Shown piece by piece: positions 20,741-29,038 of a DNA stretch of 44,404 nt. The position numbers were made by a program, and so were the translations under genes. The stretch lies in NCBI GenBank assembly GCA_031280375.1, contig JAITGU010000145.1, positions 1 through 44,404 on the forward strand, read 5' to 3'. The number at the start of each line of letters is the position of its first letter. Positions within the stretch are counted from its first letter, which is position 1. The notes beneath the pieces are model-generated. The model was not told where the DNA came from. It saw only the letters and a program-made list of their open reading frames with translations, and did no database searches. The stretch is from Candidatus Methanovirga procula. GTDB taxonomy: Archaea > Methanobacteriota > Methanobacteria > Methanobacteriales > Methanobacteriaceae.

Positions 20741-20883
20741 ACTTTCCATTTTTTTGGATTAATGTTTTATTGCTATATGTATTGCTCTATTGGCTATTTA
20801 ATCATTAGACTTTTTAATTAGATATTTAATCATTAGATATTTAAATTTAAAATATATCAAATATTTAAATTCATTTAGATAAT

Positions 20884-21825
20884 ATGAAGTCCATCCCTGA
20901 TAAAAGTATTCTACTTTTTAAAAGTTGCTTGGTAAGTACTGAATATCCTGGAATTGAGTCCTCAACAAAATATATTTTTGATAAAATAGCTGTTGGATAC
21001 ATTATTGACCATGACCAATCTTGCTGTACTGGACTTGGATATTATAGTGATGTGTTTGATCAAGTTTCAACAACATTAATCGCAGCTCGTAATTTTTATA
21101 TAGCTAATAGAAATAAGGCTAAAAATCTTGTTGTTATGTGTGCAACTTGTTATGCTATAAATAAAAAATCTTTAAAACTTTTGAATAGTAATGATCTTCT
21201 TAGAGAAAAAATAAATAAGGTTTTTGAAGACTCTTCGATGAAAGATATGGAGTATGAAAAGGGAAGTTTGGATTCTTTAAATAATATATTCCATGTGGTT
21301 GAAATTCTTTTTAATAAAAAAGAGGAAATAGCTAAATATCTTAATGTTGACTTGTCTAAGTTTAGAATAGCTACACATCATGCTTGTCATTATTGTAAGG
21401 TTCAGTATGAAGATACAATTGAAGGCTTTAGAAATCCAAGAATATTGGATGAACTTGTAGAGGCTATGGGCTTTAAGACTATTGATTGGTATAATACTAA
21501 AAGAAGTACTTGTGGTGCAGGTTTTAGGCAAAGATTTGTTAATAAAGAACTTTCAATGAAAGTGACTGGTGATAAACTTTTAGAATTAAACGATAAAAAT
21601 GTAGATATTCTTGTTCATATGTGTCCTAACTGTCAAATGCAGTTTGATAGATATCAACCCTATTTATCTAAAAAGTTGGGAGTTGATTTTAAAATGGTTC
21701 ATCTTAATGTTACTCAGTTAATAGCTTTATCTATTGGAGGAAATCCTTATAAAACCGTTGGAATACAAACACACACGGTTTCAGTAGATTCTTTAATTGA
21801 AAACATTCCAAAGAATAAAATTTGA
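20884..21825 (+). CDS. hdrB: Heterodisulfide reductase subunit B-like (HdrB), altered second CCG
   Basis: HdrB normally reduces CoM-S-S-CoB at two non-cubane [4Fe-4S] clusters bound by two CCG domains. Domain 1 is intact: Cys15, the pair in DQSCCTGLG, and CATC. Domain 2 has HHACHYCK and CPNCQMQFDR, but the CC pair reads STCGAGFRQR, so the first Cys is Thr. The rest (RNPRILDELVEAMGF, DILVHMCPNCQMQFDR, QLIALSIG) matches HdrB well. 313 residues, slightly longer than usual at the C-terminus. Between the small membrane protein and hdrA. The change suggests the distal cluster is different and that the substrate may not be the usual heterodisulfide. Confidence 0.85.
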   Translation: MKSIPDKSILLFKSCLVSTEYPGIESSTKYIFDKIAVGYIIDHDQSCCTGLGYYSDVFDQVSTTLIAARNFYIANRNKAKNLVVMCATCYAINKKSLKLLNSNDLLREKINKVFEDSSMKDMEYEKGSLDSLNNIFHVVEILFNKKEEIAKYLNVDLSKFRIATHHACHYCKVQYEDTIEGFRNPRILDELVEAMGFKTIDWYNTKRSTCGAGFRQRFVNKELSMKVTGDKLLELNDKNVDILVHMCPNCQMQFDRYQPYLSKKLGVDFKMVHLNVTQLIALSIGGNPYKTVGIQTHTVSVDSLIENIPKNKI

Positions 21826-22151
21826 AGATAAATTGAAGGCATTAATAATTTTAAGAAGCAATAAATTTAAAATAGCAAATATTTCATTGTAATTTTTTAT
21901 TCAATTAATTTTTAAATATTTTAATTTTCAATATTCAATATAAATTATTTAAATTTAATTTAAAGATGTTTTATACAATTTAATTATTAATATAAGATTA
22001 TTATAATTAATCTATTAAGAAATAATGATTTTAAAGCCACAATTTTAAAAAACTATAATTTGAATTATATTTATATTAATCATTTTAAAAGCAATAGATG
22101 ATGTTTAAAAAATATAATTAATAATAGAAATCTATAAATAGTCTTGATAAT
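21826..22151. other. hdrB-hdrA spacer
   Basis: About 325 AT-rich bases without a gene. It is long enough for a separate hdrA promoter; no clear terminator or operator was recognised. Confidence 0.4.
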
Positions 22152-24482
22152 ATGAGTACAGATATTAAATCACCAAACACTGAGAAAAATTTAAAAATAG
22201 GAGTCTTTATTTGTAGATGTGGTGGAAATATTTCTGATATAATAGATATAAAGCAATTAAAAGATGGTATTGACTTAGATGTTGTTGAAGAATTTGTAAA
22301 TTTATGTTCTATAAATGGAAGAAAAATCATACGAGATAAAGTAATAAACAAAAATCTTGACCGAGTTATAGTAGCTGCTTGTTCTCCAATAACTCACGAA
22401 AAGACATTTCAAGATTATATAAAACCATTAAATCCTTATTTAATGGATATGGTTAATTTAAGGGAACAATGTTCTTGGGTTCATGAGAATAAAAAGGATG
22501 CCACTGAAAAAGCTCTCTGTTTAATTAATGCAGCTATTGGAAAAGTGAAAAAGTCTCAAGCTGTTGACCCAATAATTTGTCAAAGTCCTGATAGTGCTGC
22601 TGTTATAGGTGGAGGAATATCTGGAATAAGTGCAGCATTGTCACTTGGGAAACAAGGAGTGAAAACTTATTTAATTGAAAAAAACCCCTCTATTGGAGGA
22701 AACATGGTAAAAATTGGTAAAGTGTTTTCTCCTGTTAGATTAGCAGAAGAGTGTGGGATGTGCTTAATTAATCCTGTAATGAATGAATTAATATGGAATC
22801 CAAATGTCACAATAATGACAAATACTAAAGTATTAAGTGCTGAGAGAAGAGTCGGAGTTTTTAATATTCTACTTGAAAGTAGTCCAAGATATGTGGATTC
22901 AGATAAATGTATATCCTGTGGTAATTGTAGCGAAGTCTGCCCAGTTGAGGTTTTAGATTCATGGAACGATAATCTTTCCACAAGAAAAGCTATTTACAGA
23001 CCATTTTCACAAAGCTTTCCTGATGCATATACGATTGATATGGAAAATTGTAAAAGATGCGGTAAATGCACGAAAGAGTGTCCAATGAATGCAATATATT
23101 TAAATGGGGAAAATGAATTAATACCGTTAGATGTTGGTGCTGTTATAGTGGCAACTGGTCATAAAATGTTTAATCCTAAACTTAGACCAGAATATGGTTA
23201 TGGAATTTATGAAAATGTTATAACTCAAAGTGAACTTGGGAGGATTATGGGAGTTAATGGACCAACAAAAGGAAAACTAAAAATGCGTTCATCTAACAAG
23301 GTTCCAAAAAGAATTGTAATGATACAATGTGTTGGGTCTCGTGATGATAAACCTGATGGTCATAAATACTGTTCTAAGATTTGTTGCATGGTTGCTTTGA
23401 AAAATGCTAATATTATTAAGAATAAATATCCTGATACAGATGTTTTAATTTGTTATACAGATATTAGAACTCCAGGGATGTATGAAAAATATTATAAATA
23501 TGGTCAAGAAAATGGTATCAGATTAATGAGAGGAAGGCCTGGAGAGGTGAGTAAACAAGGAAATTCTTTAATTGTCAGTGTTGAAGATACATTGAATAAG
23601 GAGTTTATGGAAATTGAAACAGATATGATTGTTTTATCAACAGCTATTGAACCATCAGAAGGCACAAAGGAAATAGCTGAGATTTTAGATGTTGGTTTAA
23701 CAGAAGATATGTTTATCAAAGAAATACATCCTAAGATTAAACCTGTCACAACAGATGTTAAAGGAGCTTATGTTTGTGGAACTGCACAAGGCCCTAAGGA
23801 TATTACAGATAGTATTGTTCAAGCCAATGCTTCTTCAGCAAAAATAGCCGAATTATTAAATGATGGATTGGAAGTTGAACCATTCATCGCTGAAATTGAT
23901 TTTGAAAAATGTAATTTCTGCAAAAATTGTATTGATAGTTGTAAATATAAAGCAATTTCTATTAAGGACGATGAAATATTCATAGATCCTTTATCCTGCT
24001 CTGGTTGTGGTAAATGTCTAACTGTATGTAAACTAAATGCAATAAATATTCAAGGAAACATAAGTGAAAAAATATTTGCCACTATTGATGGACTGTTGAA
24101 GGATAAGAAGAAAGGAGAAAGAAAAATACTTGTATTTTTAGATAATGTGGGTTACACTGCTGCTGATAATATTGGAGTTAATAGAATAGAGTATCCCAAA
24201 TCAATATATATTATAAAGGTTCATTCAATAAATAGAGTAATGCCAAAACATATTATTCATGCACTTAAAAATAATGCTGATGGAGTATTCATTGGTGAGT
24301 ATCCTGGGGACTTAATGTATGATGAAGTTGAAAAAAGGATAGGGAATATGAAACAAAAGATTCAAGAGTATGGGATCAATTCTGAAAGGTTACATTTTTC
24401 TACAGTATATATTCCCTATTTTACAGGTTTGGCAAGAAAATTCAAAGAGTTTGATGATAAAATTAAGTCTTTAGAATCCTAA
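22152..24482 (+). CDS. hdrA: HdrA-like protein with C-terminal degenerate MvhD-like domain
   Basis: FAD and iron-sulfur subunit that bifurcates electrons in Hdr complexes. Order: N-terminal IGVFICRCGGN (about residue 16); CSPITHEKTFQDYI; FAD site VIGGGISGISAALSLG (about 151-166); HdrA-specific EECGMCLINPVMNE; two ferredoxin motifs CISCGNCSEVCP and CKRCGKCTKECP; CVGSRDDKPDGHKYCSKICC; two C-terminal ferredoxin motifs CNFCKNCIDSC and CSGCGKCLTVC (about 587-630). Standard HdrA ends about here (650-660 residues); this one is 776. The extra part (from about 655) aligns by eye with MvhD, the [2Fe-2S] subunit linking hydrogenase to Hdr, in stretches such as ADNIGVNRIEYP, INRVMPKHIIHALKNNADGV and YGINSERLHF, but no MvhD cysteine remains. 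No selenocysteine. Confidence 0.88.
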   Translation: MSTDIKSPNTEKNLKIGVFICRCGGNISDIIDIKQLKDGIDLDVVEEFVNLCSINGRKIIRDKVINKNLDRVIVAACSPITHEKTFQDYIKPLNPYLMDMVNLREQCSWVHENKKDATEKALCLINAAIGKVKKSQAVDPIICQSPDSAAVIGGGISGISAALSLGKQGVKTYLIEKNPSIGGNMVKIGKVFSPVRLAEECGMCLINPVMNELIWNPNVTIMTNTKVLSAERRVGVFNILLESSPRYVDSDKCISCGNCSEVCPVEVLDSWNDNLSTRKAIYRPFSQSFPDAYTIDMENCKRCGKCTKECPMNAIYLNGENELIPLDVGAVIVATGHKMFNPKLRPEYGYGIYENVITQSELGRIMGVNGPTKGKLKMRSSNKVPKRIVMIQCVGSRDDKPDGHKYCSKICCMVALKNANIIKNKYPDTDVLICYTDIRTPGMYEKYYKYGQENGIRLMRGRPGEVSKQGNSLIVSVEDTLNKEFMEIETDMIVLSTAIEPSEGTKEIAEILDVGLTEDMFIKEIHPKIKPVTTDVKGAYVCGTAQGPKDITDSIVQANASSAKIAELLNDGLEVEPFIAEIDFEKCNFCKNCIDSCKYKAISIKDDEIFIDPLSCSGCGKCLTVCKLNAINIQGNISEKIFATIDGLLKDKKKGERKILVFLDNVGYTAADNIGVNRIEYPKSIYIIKVHSINRVMPKHIIHALKNNADGVFIGEYPGDLMYDEVEKRIGNMKQKIQEYGINSERLHFSTVYIPYFTGLARKFKEFDDKIKSLES

Positions 24483-24550
24483 TAGGTAGATTATGATTTG
24501 TAGAATAAATTTAGTTTTTAGATATTCTCTAAAATATTGAGGTAAAGAGT

Positions 24551-25042
24551 GTGTTGGAAATGGATGTTATTAAAGAAAAAAATATTGAAGATCAGAAGAT
24601 GGCTGTAATAAACCATAAAGGGAATGTTAAGGATATGAGTATTCTTATTGCACGGTTGATGAGCTGGTGCGAAGTTGAGAATGTTGAAATCAAAGGTTAT
24701 CCTTTCTCTATTTATTATACAAGTCTTAAGAATACAAACCCTGATGATATGGTTTATGATATTGGAATTGAAGTAAGTGAAGATACTGAAGTAACTGGTC
24801 ACAGTCATGAAAATACAGGCAAAGTACAGGTCGTTGAATTGTTATCTCATAAAGTACTATATAAAATACATAAAGGATCTTATGAAACTCTTGATGACTC
24901 TTATAAAAAACTTGCTAACTATGCAGTAGAGAATAATTGTGATATTATAGGTTCACCAAAAGAAATCTATTTTAATAATCCTTATGAAGTGGAAGAAGAT
25001 GAATTATTAACAGAAATTCAGTTTCCAGTGATTAAAATGTGA
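24551..25042 (+). CDS. GyrI-like (AraC effector-binding type) small-molecule-binding protein
   Basis: Stand-alone domain of the GyrI-like/SOUL-type fold (PF06445 family). The C-terminal signature LYKIHKGSYETLDDSYKKLA (about residues 98-117) followed by GSPKEIYFNNPYEVEEDELL and TEIQFPV is typical. The start is GTG at 24551, chosen because GAGGT lies seven bases upstream; an ATG at 24560 is possible. 163 residues, no DNA-binding part. It follows hdrA by 68 bases in the same direction and may be on its transcript. Ligand unknown. Confidence 0.82.
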   Translation: MLEMDVIKEKNIEDQKMAVINHKGNVKDMSILIARLMSWCEVENVEIKGYPFSIYYTSLKNTNPDDMVYDIGIEVSEDTEVTGHSHENTGKVQVVELLSHKVLYKIHKGSYETLDDSYKKLANYAVENNCDIIGSPKEIYFNNPYEVEEDELLTEIQFPVIKM

Positions 25043-25116
25043 TTTAATGATGTTATTTATTAATTAATCATTTTAGTGGTCATTCAGTTTTGTTTAGCTC
25101 TTAGCTATTCGTTATT

Positions 25117-25734
25117 TCATTCTGGGTTCTGTTTTTTATAATTATTTAAAATTTTTTTGTATTCAATGACTTTTTCGTAAGGATTATTTGATTCCATTAA
25201 ATCTGACATTATTGCCACACCATTCACTCCAGTTTTTAACACTGAATCAACTGTTTTTAGATTTATTCCACCAATAGCATAAATAGGGATGTTAATATGG
25301 TTTTTAACTTCTTTCAAAAATTTTAAACCTTTTGGAACTAATTTTTTTTTTGTTTGAGTTTGGAAGATGTGTCCTACAATGATATAGTCTGCATAGCTGT
25401 CTTCTACAATTTTAGCTTCTTCCAGTGAATGAACAGATACACCAACATTGTCAAATTCATGTAGATCATCTTTATTCTCATTAAATTTGTTAAATGGCAA
25501 ATGTATACTGTTAGTGTTGAAAAATTTCCCAATATCTATATGGTTATGAATAGCTAAATCAACATCATATTTATTTGAGACAGATATTATTTTTTTACTA
25601 AGATTAAAATATTCTGATTTATTTAACTGCTTTTCTCTTAGAATAATTTTGGATGGTTTAGCTTTTATTATTTCTTTGATTTGTGTTAAATAATCATTTT
25701 TTACCAAGTCTTTGCTTGTGACGATAATTAACAT
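25117..25734 (-). CDS. ThiE/TenI-family TIM-barrel protein
   Basis: Belongs to the thiamine phosphate synthase/TenI superfamily. Visible family parts are KIILREKQLN (phosphate/substrate strand), AIHNHIDIGKFFNTNSIHLP, GVSVHSLEEA, YIIVGHIFQTQTKKKLVPKG and IPIYAIGGI near the end. The GHIFxT...G motif is closer to TenI (thiazole tautomerase) than to ThiE, and the canonical ThiE NDxxxLA motif is weak, so thiamine phosphate synthase activity is not certain. 205 residues. AAAGGTAAT upstream of the ATG. Followed on the same strand by nothing in the window; UPF0305 lies 20 bases upstream and is probably co-transcribed. Confidence 0.78.
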   Translation of the reverse strand: MLIIVTSKDLVKNDYLTQIKEIIKAKPSKIILREKQLNKSEYFNLSKKIISVSNKYDVDLAIHNHIDIGKFFNTNSIHLPFNKFNENKDDLHEFDNVGVSVHSLEEAKIVEDSYADYIIVGHIFQTQTKKKLVPKGLKFLKEVKNHINIPIYAIGGINLKTVDSVLKTGVNGVAIMSDLMESNNPYEKVIEYKKILNNYKKQNPE

Positions 25735-25754
25735 TCAATTACCTTTAATTAAAA

Positions 25755-26315
25755 TTAGTTTAATGCTGTCTGTTCTGCAATACAGAATTGGCAAACTGAT
25801 TTTGGATTATTTTCATTGTTTTCTTTAACTGGACAATAAAATATTCCATTTTCATAGGTGACATAAAGAGTCCCTGGAAAAGGGGTTCCAACAGGATGTA
25901 TTGACTCTTCTAATAAGTATGTAGTGTATAAAATAATTAAAGCATATATTAATGGTAATTTACCGTTTTTATGTTCATTTTTTTTCATTTTCATCTGTTG
26001 TTTAAGAATATCTAATGATTCATGAAGTTTGTTTATATTTACATAATCCTCAGCATAATCAGTTTTATCTTGATTAATATCTTTTATTCTCATTATAAAG
26101 TATTTTATATATATCTCTAAATATTTTTCCCTGTAATGTTCCTGGACATATTTTCCTTCTTCTCTTAAGAAGGATGTGGCTATTGACAAATCATAAACAG
26201 ATATATTTTTAGATAATGATTGTATTATTTCTATGAAATCTGCTTTTTTTAGTTCATTCATTTTTTTTATTCTTTTAAATGTTTCAAATATAGTTTCATA
26301 ATCTTTATCATCCAA
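25755..26315 (-). CDS. UPF0305/DUF2115 family protein
   Basis: Uncharacterised family found mainly in methanogens. The conserved C-terminal part is recognisable: HPVGTPFPGTLYVTYENG followed by YCPVKENN and NPKSVCQFCIAEQ, with three Cys that could bind metal. The N-terminal half is helical and charged. 186 residues. The start codon is TTG with GGTG about ten bases upstream. It is 20 bases upstream of the ThiE/TenI gene on the same strand, suggesting one transcript. Function unknown. Confidence 0.8.
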   Translation of the reverse strand: MDDKDYETIFETFKRIKKMNELKKADFIEIIQSLSKNISVYDLSIATSFLREEGKYVQEHYREKYLEIYIKYFIMRIKDINQDKTDYAEDYVNINKLHESLDILKQQMKMKKNEHKNGKLPLIYALIILYTTYLLEESIHPVGTPFPGTLYVTYENGIFYCPVKENNENNPKSVCQFCIAEQTALN

Positions 26316-26902
26316 GGTAAAACACCATCGGTAGTTTCGTACTTATAAAAAAATTTTCACTTGTGTTGATTTTTGTGTTAATTAAAAATTTATTAGAGTT
26401 TTTATATTCAATTAATATTTAAACAAGGTTTAAGTAGTAGTATTTATTCATATTTGTTTAATTAAATTAGATTATTCTAATGATTAAGATTGTTAAGTAT
26501 AAGATAGAATTAATTTTATTAGAGTATAATTAAGTTTATGATTAAATCAATTCATTAATTAAAAACATTAAATTCTCATTTTTGTTATTAATTGTATTAT
26601 TTTAATTTTATGAAAATGTTCATTTTAAAATTATATTGATAATAATGACTATTATAGTCATTATGGTTATGTTTATAAATTATTAATTTAATTATATCTT
26701 ATAAAATATTTTTAAATTAAATTTAAATAATGTATATTAATTATTAAAGTTTTATAATTTTATAAGATTTTCAAAAATGACCATATTATAAATTATATAT
26801 GAACAAAATTTATATAACAAAAATATTAAATCTGATTAATTATAATGATCCTGTTTTAAAAGCATTAAATTTCAAATAAAAAGGAACAAGTTGATTATTC
26901 AT
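26316..26902. other. AT-rich intergenic region, nothing recognised
   Basis: Upstream of UPF0305 and downstream of the SemiSWEET-like gene. No gene, RNA or repeat that I can support; TATA-like words are frequent because of base composition. Confidence 0.45.
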
Positions 26903-27190
26903 TTAATTTTTTAACACGAAATTGTTGAAGATGTAGTATAAAATAACGATTATGAATATAGTTCCTATAAGGTTAGATATAAACATGAAAATATCATTGA
27001 CCATAAATCCGTAAACTGTCCATGATAAGTCATTTATGAATAATACCATTGCATATATAGGATTAAATCCGTCATAGTTATTTCTTTTTTTCATATCCAT
27101 GATCTGAAGTAATAAAGTAAAATTTAAAACAACCACGATAAAGGATGCGAATTGACCAACAAAACTACTATAGAGTTCAGGAGCTACCAT
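26903..27190 (-). CDS. SemiSWEET/PQ-loop-like small membrane protein
   Basis: Three hydrophobic segments in 95 residues (about 9-30, 43-60, 66-90), as in SemiSWEET half-transporters, which dimerise to move sugars. The most telling part is SWTVYGFMVNDIFMFISNLI, which fits the family's WxxYG...D....N..G pattern. The first-helix Pro-Gln motif of PQ-loop proteins reads LLQI, so the match is not complete. ATG start with GTGA upstream. It stands alone, at the border of the accessory region. Substrate unknown. Confidence 0.6.
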   Translation of the reverse strand: MVAPELYSSFVGQFASFIVVVLNFTLLLQIMDMKKRNNYDGFNPIYAMVLFINDLSWTVYGFMVNDIFMFISNLIGTIFIIVILYYIFNNFVLKN

Positions 27191-27320
27191 TTTTTCTCAC
27201 TTTTTAATATTAAGATAAGTCTTATTACTTTTATATTATTAATCTTATATTATTAAAATTACTTAGTATTTAGGATTATATAATGCTTTATAATATATAT
27301 TATATATTTATTTATAATTA

Positions 27321-27418
27321 GAGGTTGTAAACTTTTGTGGAGGTTTTTCAATTTTCATGGTTTTCTTTATATATAAAAATGGATTTTCATGAAAACCTCC
27401 ACACTTTTTGACAGTCTC
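27321..27418. mobile_element. MITE-like element, copy 1, with 8-bp target duplication
   Basis: 98 bp with long terminal inverted repeats: left end begins GAGGTTGTAAACTTTTGTGG, right end (reverse complement) begins GAGACTGTCAAAAAGTGTGG. Both arms continue into GGAGGTTTT...CATG. It is flanked on both sides by TATAATTA (27313-27320 and 27419-27426), an 8-bp target duplication. No coding capacity; it must be moved by a transposase elsewhere. From memory, ISM1 of Methanobrevibacter smithii makes 8-bp duplications and has about 29-bp inverted repeats, so it is a candidate source. Confidence 0.8.
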
Positions 27419-27553
27419 TATAATTAAAGTTAAGTGAATATTATATATAAACTTTTCTGTTTAAATATATTTGCCGTTAACAGTTTATAGTGATTTATAT
27501 AATTTAAATACTGTTTTTTAATACTATTACACCTTGTAAGTAATAAAACAGTG

Positions 27554-27837
27554 GAGGATGTAAATTTTTGTGGAGTTTTTTCAATTTTTCATGGTTTATT
27601 TAATTATAAAATTTTTTGTTTTATAAATTAGAAAATTTTTAGTTTTCTTTAATTCAAAATTTTTATTTTGAATTTAGATAATCTTCGATTATCTTTAATT
27701 ATAAAATCTCTGATTTTATAAGTTAGAAAAACAGAGTTTTTCTTTATTTAAAACTTGTTTTAAATTAGAAAATTTTTTATTTTCGTTTATATAAGATGTG
27801 GATTTCATGAAAACCTCCCACACTTTTTGACAACCTT
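27554..27837. mobile_element. MITE-like element, copy 2, carrying a hairpin array
   Basis: Left end GAGGATGTAAATTTTTGTGG, right end (reverse complement) AAGGTTGTCAAAAAGTGTGG, both matching copy 1. The interior is enlarged to about 284 bp by the array of mini-hairpins at 27605-27784. No target duplication recognised. Confidence 0.7.
27605..27784. repeat. Array of eight mini-hairpins with different stems
   Basis: Eight consecutive palindromes separated by 3-6 bases of the type TTTAA or TTAGA/AGTTA: 27605-27625, 27631-27647, 27653-27672, 27677-27693 (GATAATCTTCGATTATC), 27700-27720 (TATAAAATC-TCT-GATTTTATA), 27726-27742 (GAAAAACAGAGTTTTTC), 27747-27764 (TTTAAAACTTGTTTTAAA) and 27768-27784. Stems are 5-9 bp, loops 2-7 bases. 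Stem sequence differs from unit to unit but pairing is kept, so structure and not sequence is repeated. Confidence 0.75.
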
Positions 27838-27972
27838 CTCAACAATATGGAGGATTCCATTTTTATAATAAAATACTATTGTCATGAAACTATTATATCA
27901 AATAATGTTTAGTATTTATAATGAGAAATACTCCAATATAAAAATTTAATGCTTAATACGGGGTGATAATTG

Positions 27973-28116
27973 ATGTTAAAAAAATTGTTTCATGTTTTAA
28001 TAGTTATTATGCTAATATCAAACTGCAACAGTGCTTCAGCAAAAGTATATCATTATGATTAGAATCTAAATGCAGGATACACATTTATTGCATATTTTTC
28101 TCCAAAAGAAAAATAA
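27973..28116 (+). pseudogene. Remnant of a small secreted protein
   Basis: ATG at 27973 follows GGGGTGAT (a good ribosome site) and opens a clear signal peptide, MLKKLFHVLIVIMLISNCNS then ASA, but a TAG at 28060-28062 ends it after 29 codons. The frame then continues 17 codons (NLNAGYTFIAYFSPKEK) to TAA. Probably the start of a secreted gene that has decayed. Amber recoding is unlikely because TAG is an ordinary stop elsewhere in the window. Confidence 0.5.
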
Positions 28117-28161
28117 GTATTGTTATTTTGTATCATTGTTTTTTTATTCTTTTCATGTATT

Positions 28162-28512
28162 TTATATTAAATCATAAATCCTTTTACGATCTAAATCATT
28201 TTTCCTACTTTTTTTATACAACTCCAAAAAAATAATTAAATTATTAGCCCTATCAACTGCAAATATTATTCTGAAATCAGAACCATTACCTTTTTTACAA
28301 TAAAATCCTTTAAACTTAAAAATAGGTAAACTAATATTTAAATTAGGAACTTGCAAATATTTTTTAGGTAGCTTATGATTATATATGTCTAAATCCGCCC
28401 TGATTGTATTTTTCAGTCTTTTAAAATCCTCTTCAAAAGATGGGCAATTTTTAATAACTTTACCACATTCTTTAATGAAAATAGGATGATAATCGAATTC
28501 ATACTCAAACAT
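28162..28512 (-). CDS. RelE-like toxin of a Panacea-type toxin-antitoxin pair
   Basis: Resembles RelE/ParE-superfamily ribonuclease/gyrase toxins. The C-terminal half has the typical strands FKGFYCKKGNGSDFRIIFAV and LIIFLELYKKSRKNDLDRKR, with the basic residues (Arg, Lys) and KxxR-type ending of the fold. 116 residues, within the family range. Its ATG overlaps the end of the upstream antitoxin gene by 8 bases, so the two are translationally coupled. Target (mRNA on the ribosome or gyrase) cannot be told from sequence. Confidence 0.7.
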   Translation of the reverse strand: MFEYEFDYHPIFIKECGKVIKNCPSFEEDFKRLKNTIRADLDIYNHKLPKKYLQVPNLNISLPIFKFKGFYCKKGNGSDFRIIFAVDRANNLIIFLELYKKSRKNDLDRKRIYDLI

Positions 28513-29038
28513 TCAATTCCCTAATAGAATAAGGAGGGTTACGATAGAACACATAATAATAATCTATCACTTCCTTATCCTCTGTTGCTCTCCATGGGAT
28601 ATCATCATGAGAGTAATCACTAATTTCTCCAGCTGTCTTATTAGATAATAATTTGATCGTTTCATCTATCCTTTCCAATTCATCATTATTTAATAAATTA
28701 ATGGCTGGTGAGGTTAATGACTTATATTTGAATTTGGTATGTATGGATCCTGGGAAAATATCAGATTCTGTTTCTATGATTTTTTTCTCATCAACTAATT
28801 CTTCTTTAACTTCATCAAAGTGTATAGGTAATGGTCCATAAGGATATTTTTCGTATGTTTCATTTGTTATGGCTTTTTTATTTAATTCAAAGTAGTCGAA
28901 ATCTGAAAAGTACAATAATTTGTATAACACAGTTCTCCCAAAATTGGTTTTGTGCTCACATTTCCCAATAATATAATGGATAACTTCTTTCATTTTCTCT
29001 TTACTAAAATTCATACATATCACACTACCTACATCCAA
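28505..29038 (-). CDS. Panacea-domain (DUF4065/SocA-like) antitoxin
   Basis: The N-terminal half is a Panacea domain: LYKLLYFSDFDYFELNKKAI (about residues 41-60) then TNETYEKYPYGPLP. This domain serves as antitoxin for many unrelated toxins. The C-terminal part (residues 100-177, with EISDYSHDDIPWRATEDKEV) is also typical. The listed start (MDVGSV) has GAGAGGAT about seven bases upstream; a second ATG eight codons later (MNFSKEKM) has GTGAT upstream and is equally likely. 177 residues. First gene of a two-gene module with the RelE-like toxin, in the accessory region next to mobile elements. Confidence 0.78.
   Translation of the reverse strand: MDVGSVICMNFSKEKMKEVIHYIIGKCEHKTNFGRTVLYKLLYFSDFDYFELNKKAITNETYEKYPYGPLPIHFDEVKEELVDEKKIIETESDIFPGSIHTKFKYKSLTSPAINLLNNDELERIDETIKLLSNKTAGEISDYSHDDIPWRATEDKEVIDYYYVFYRNPPYSIRELNV

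Noticed and set aside
27549-27845. Target duplication around MITE copy 2
   Set aside because: The flanks (AAACAGTG and CTCAACAA) do not match, so none is claimed.
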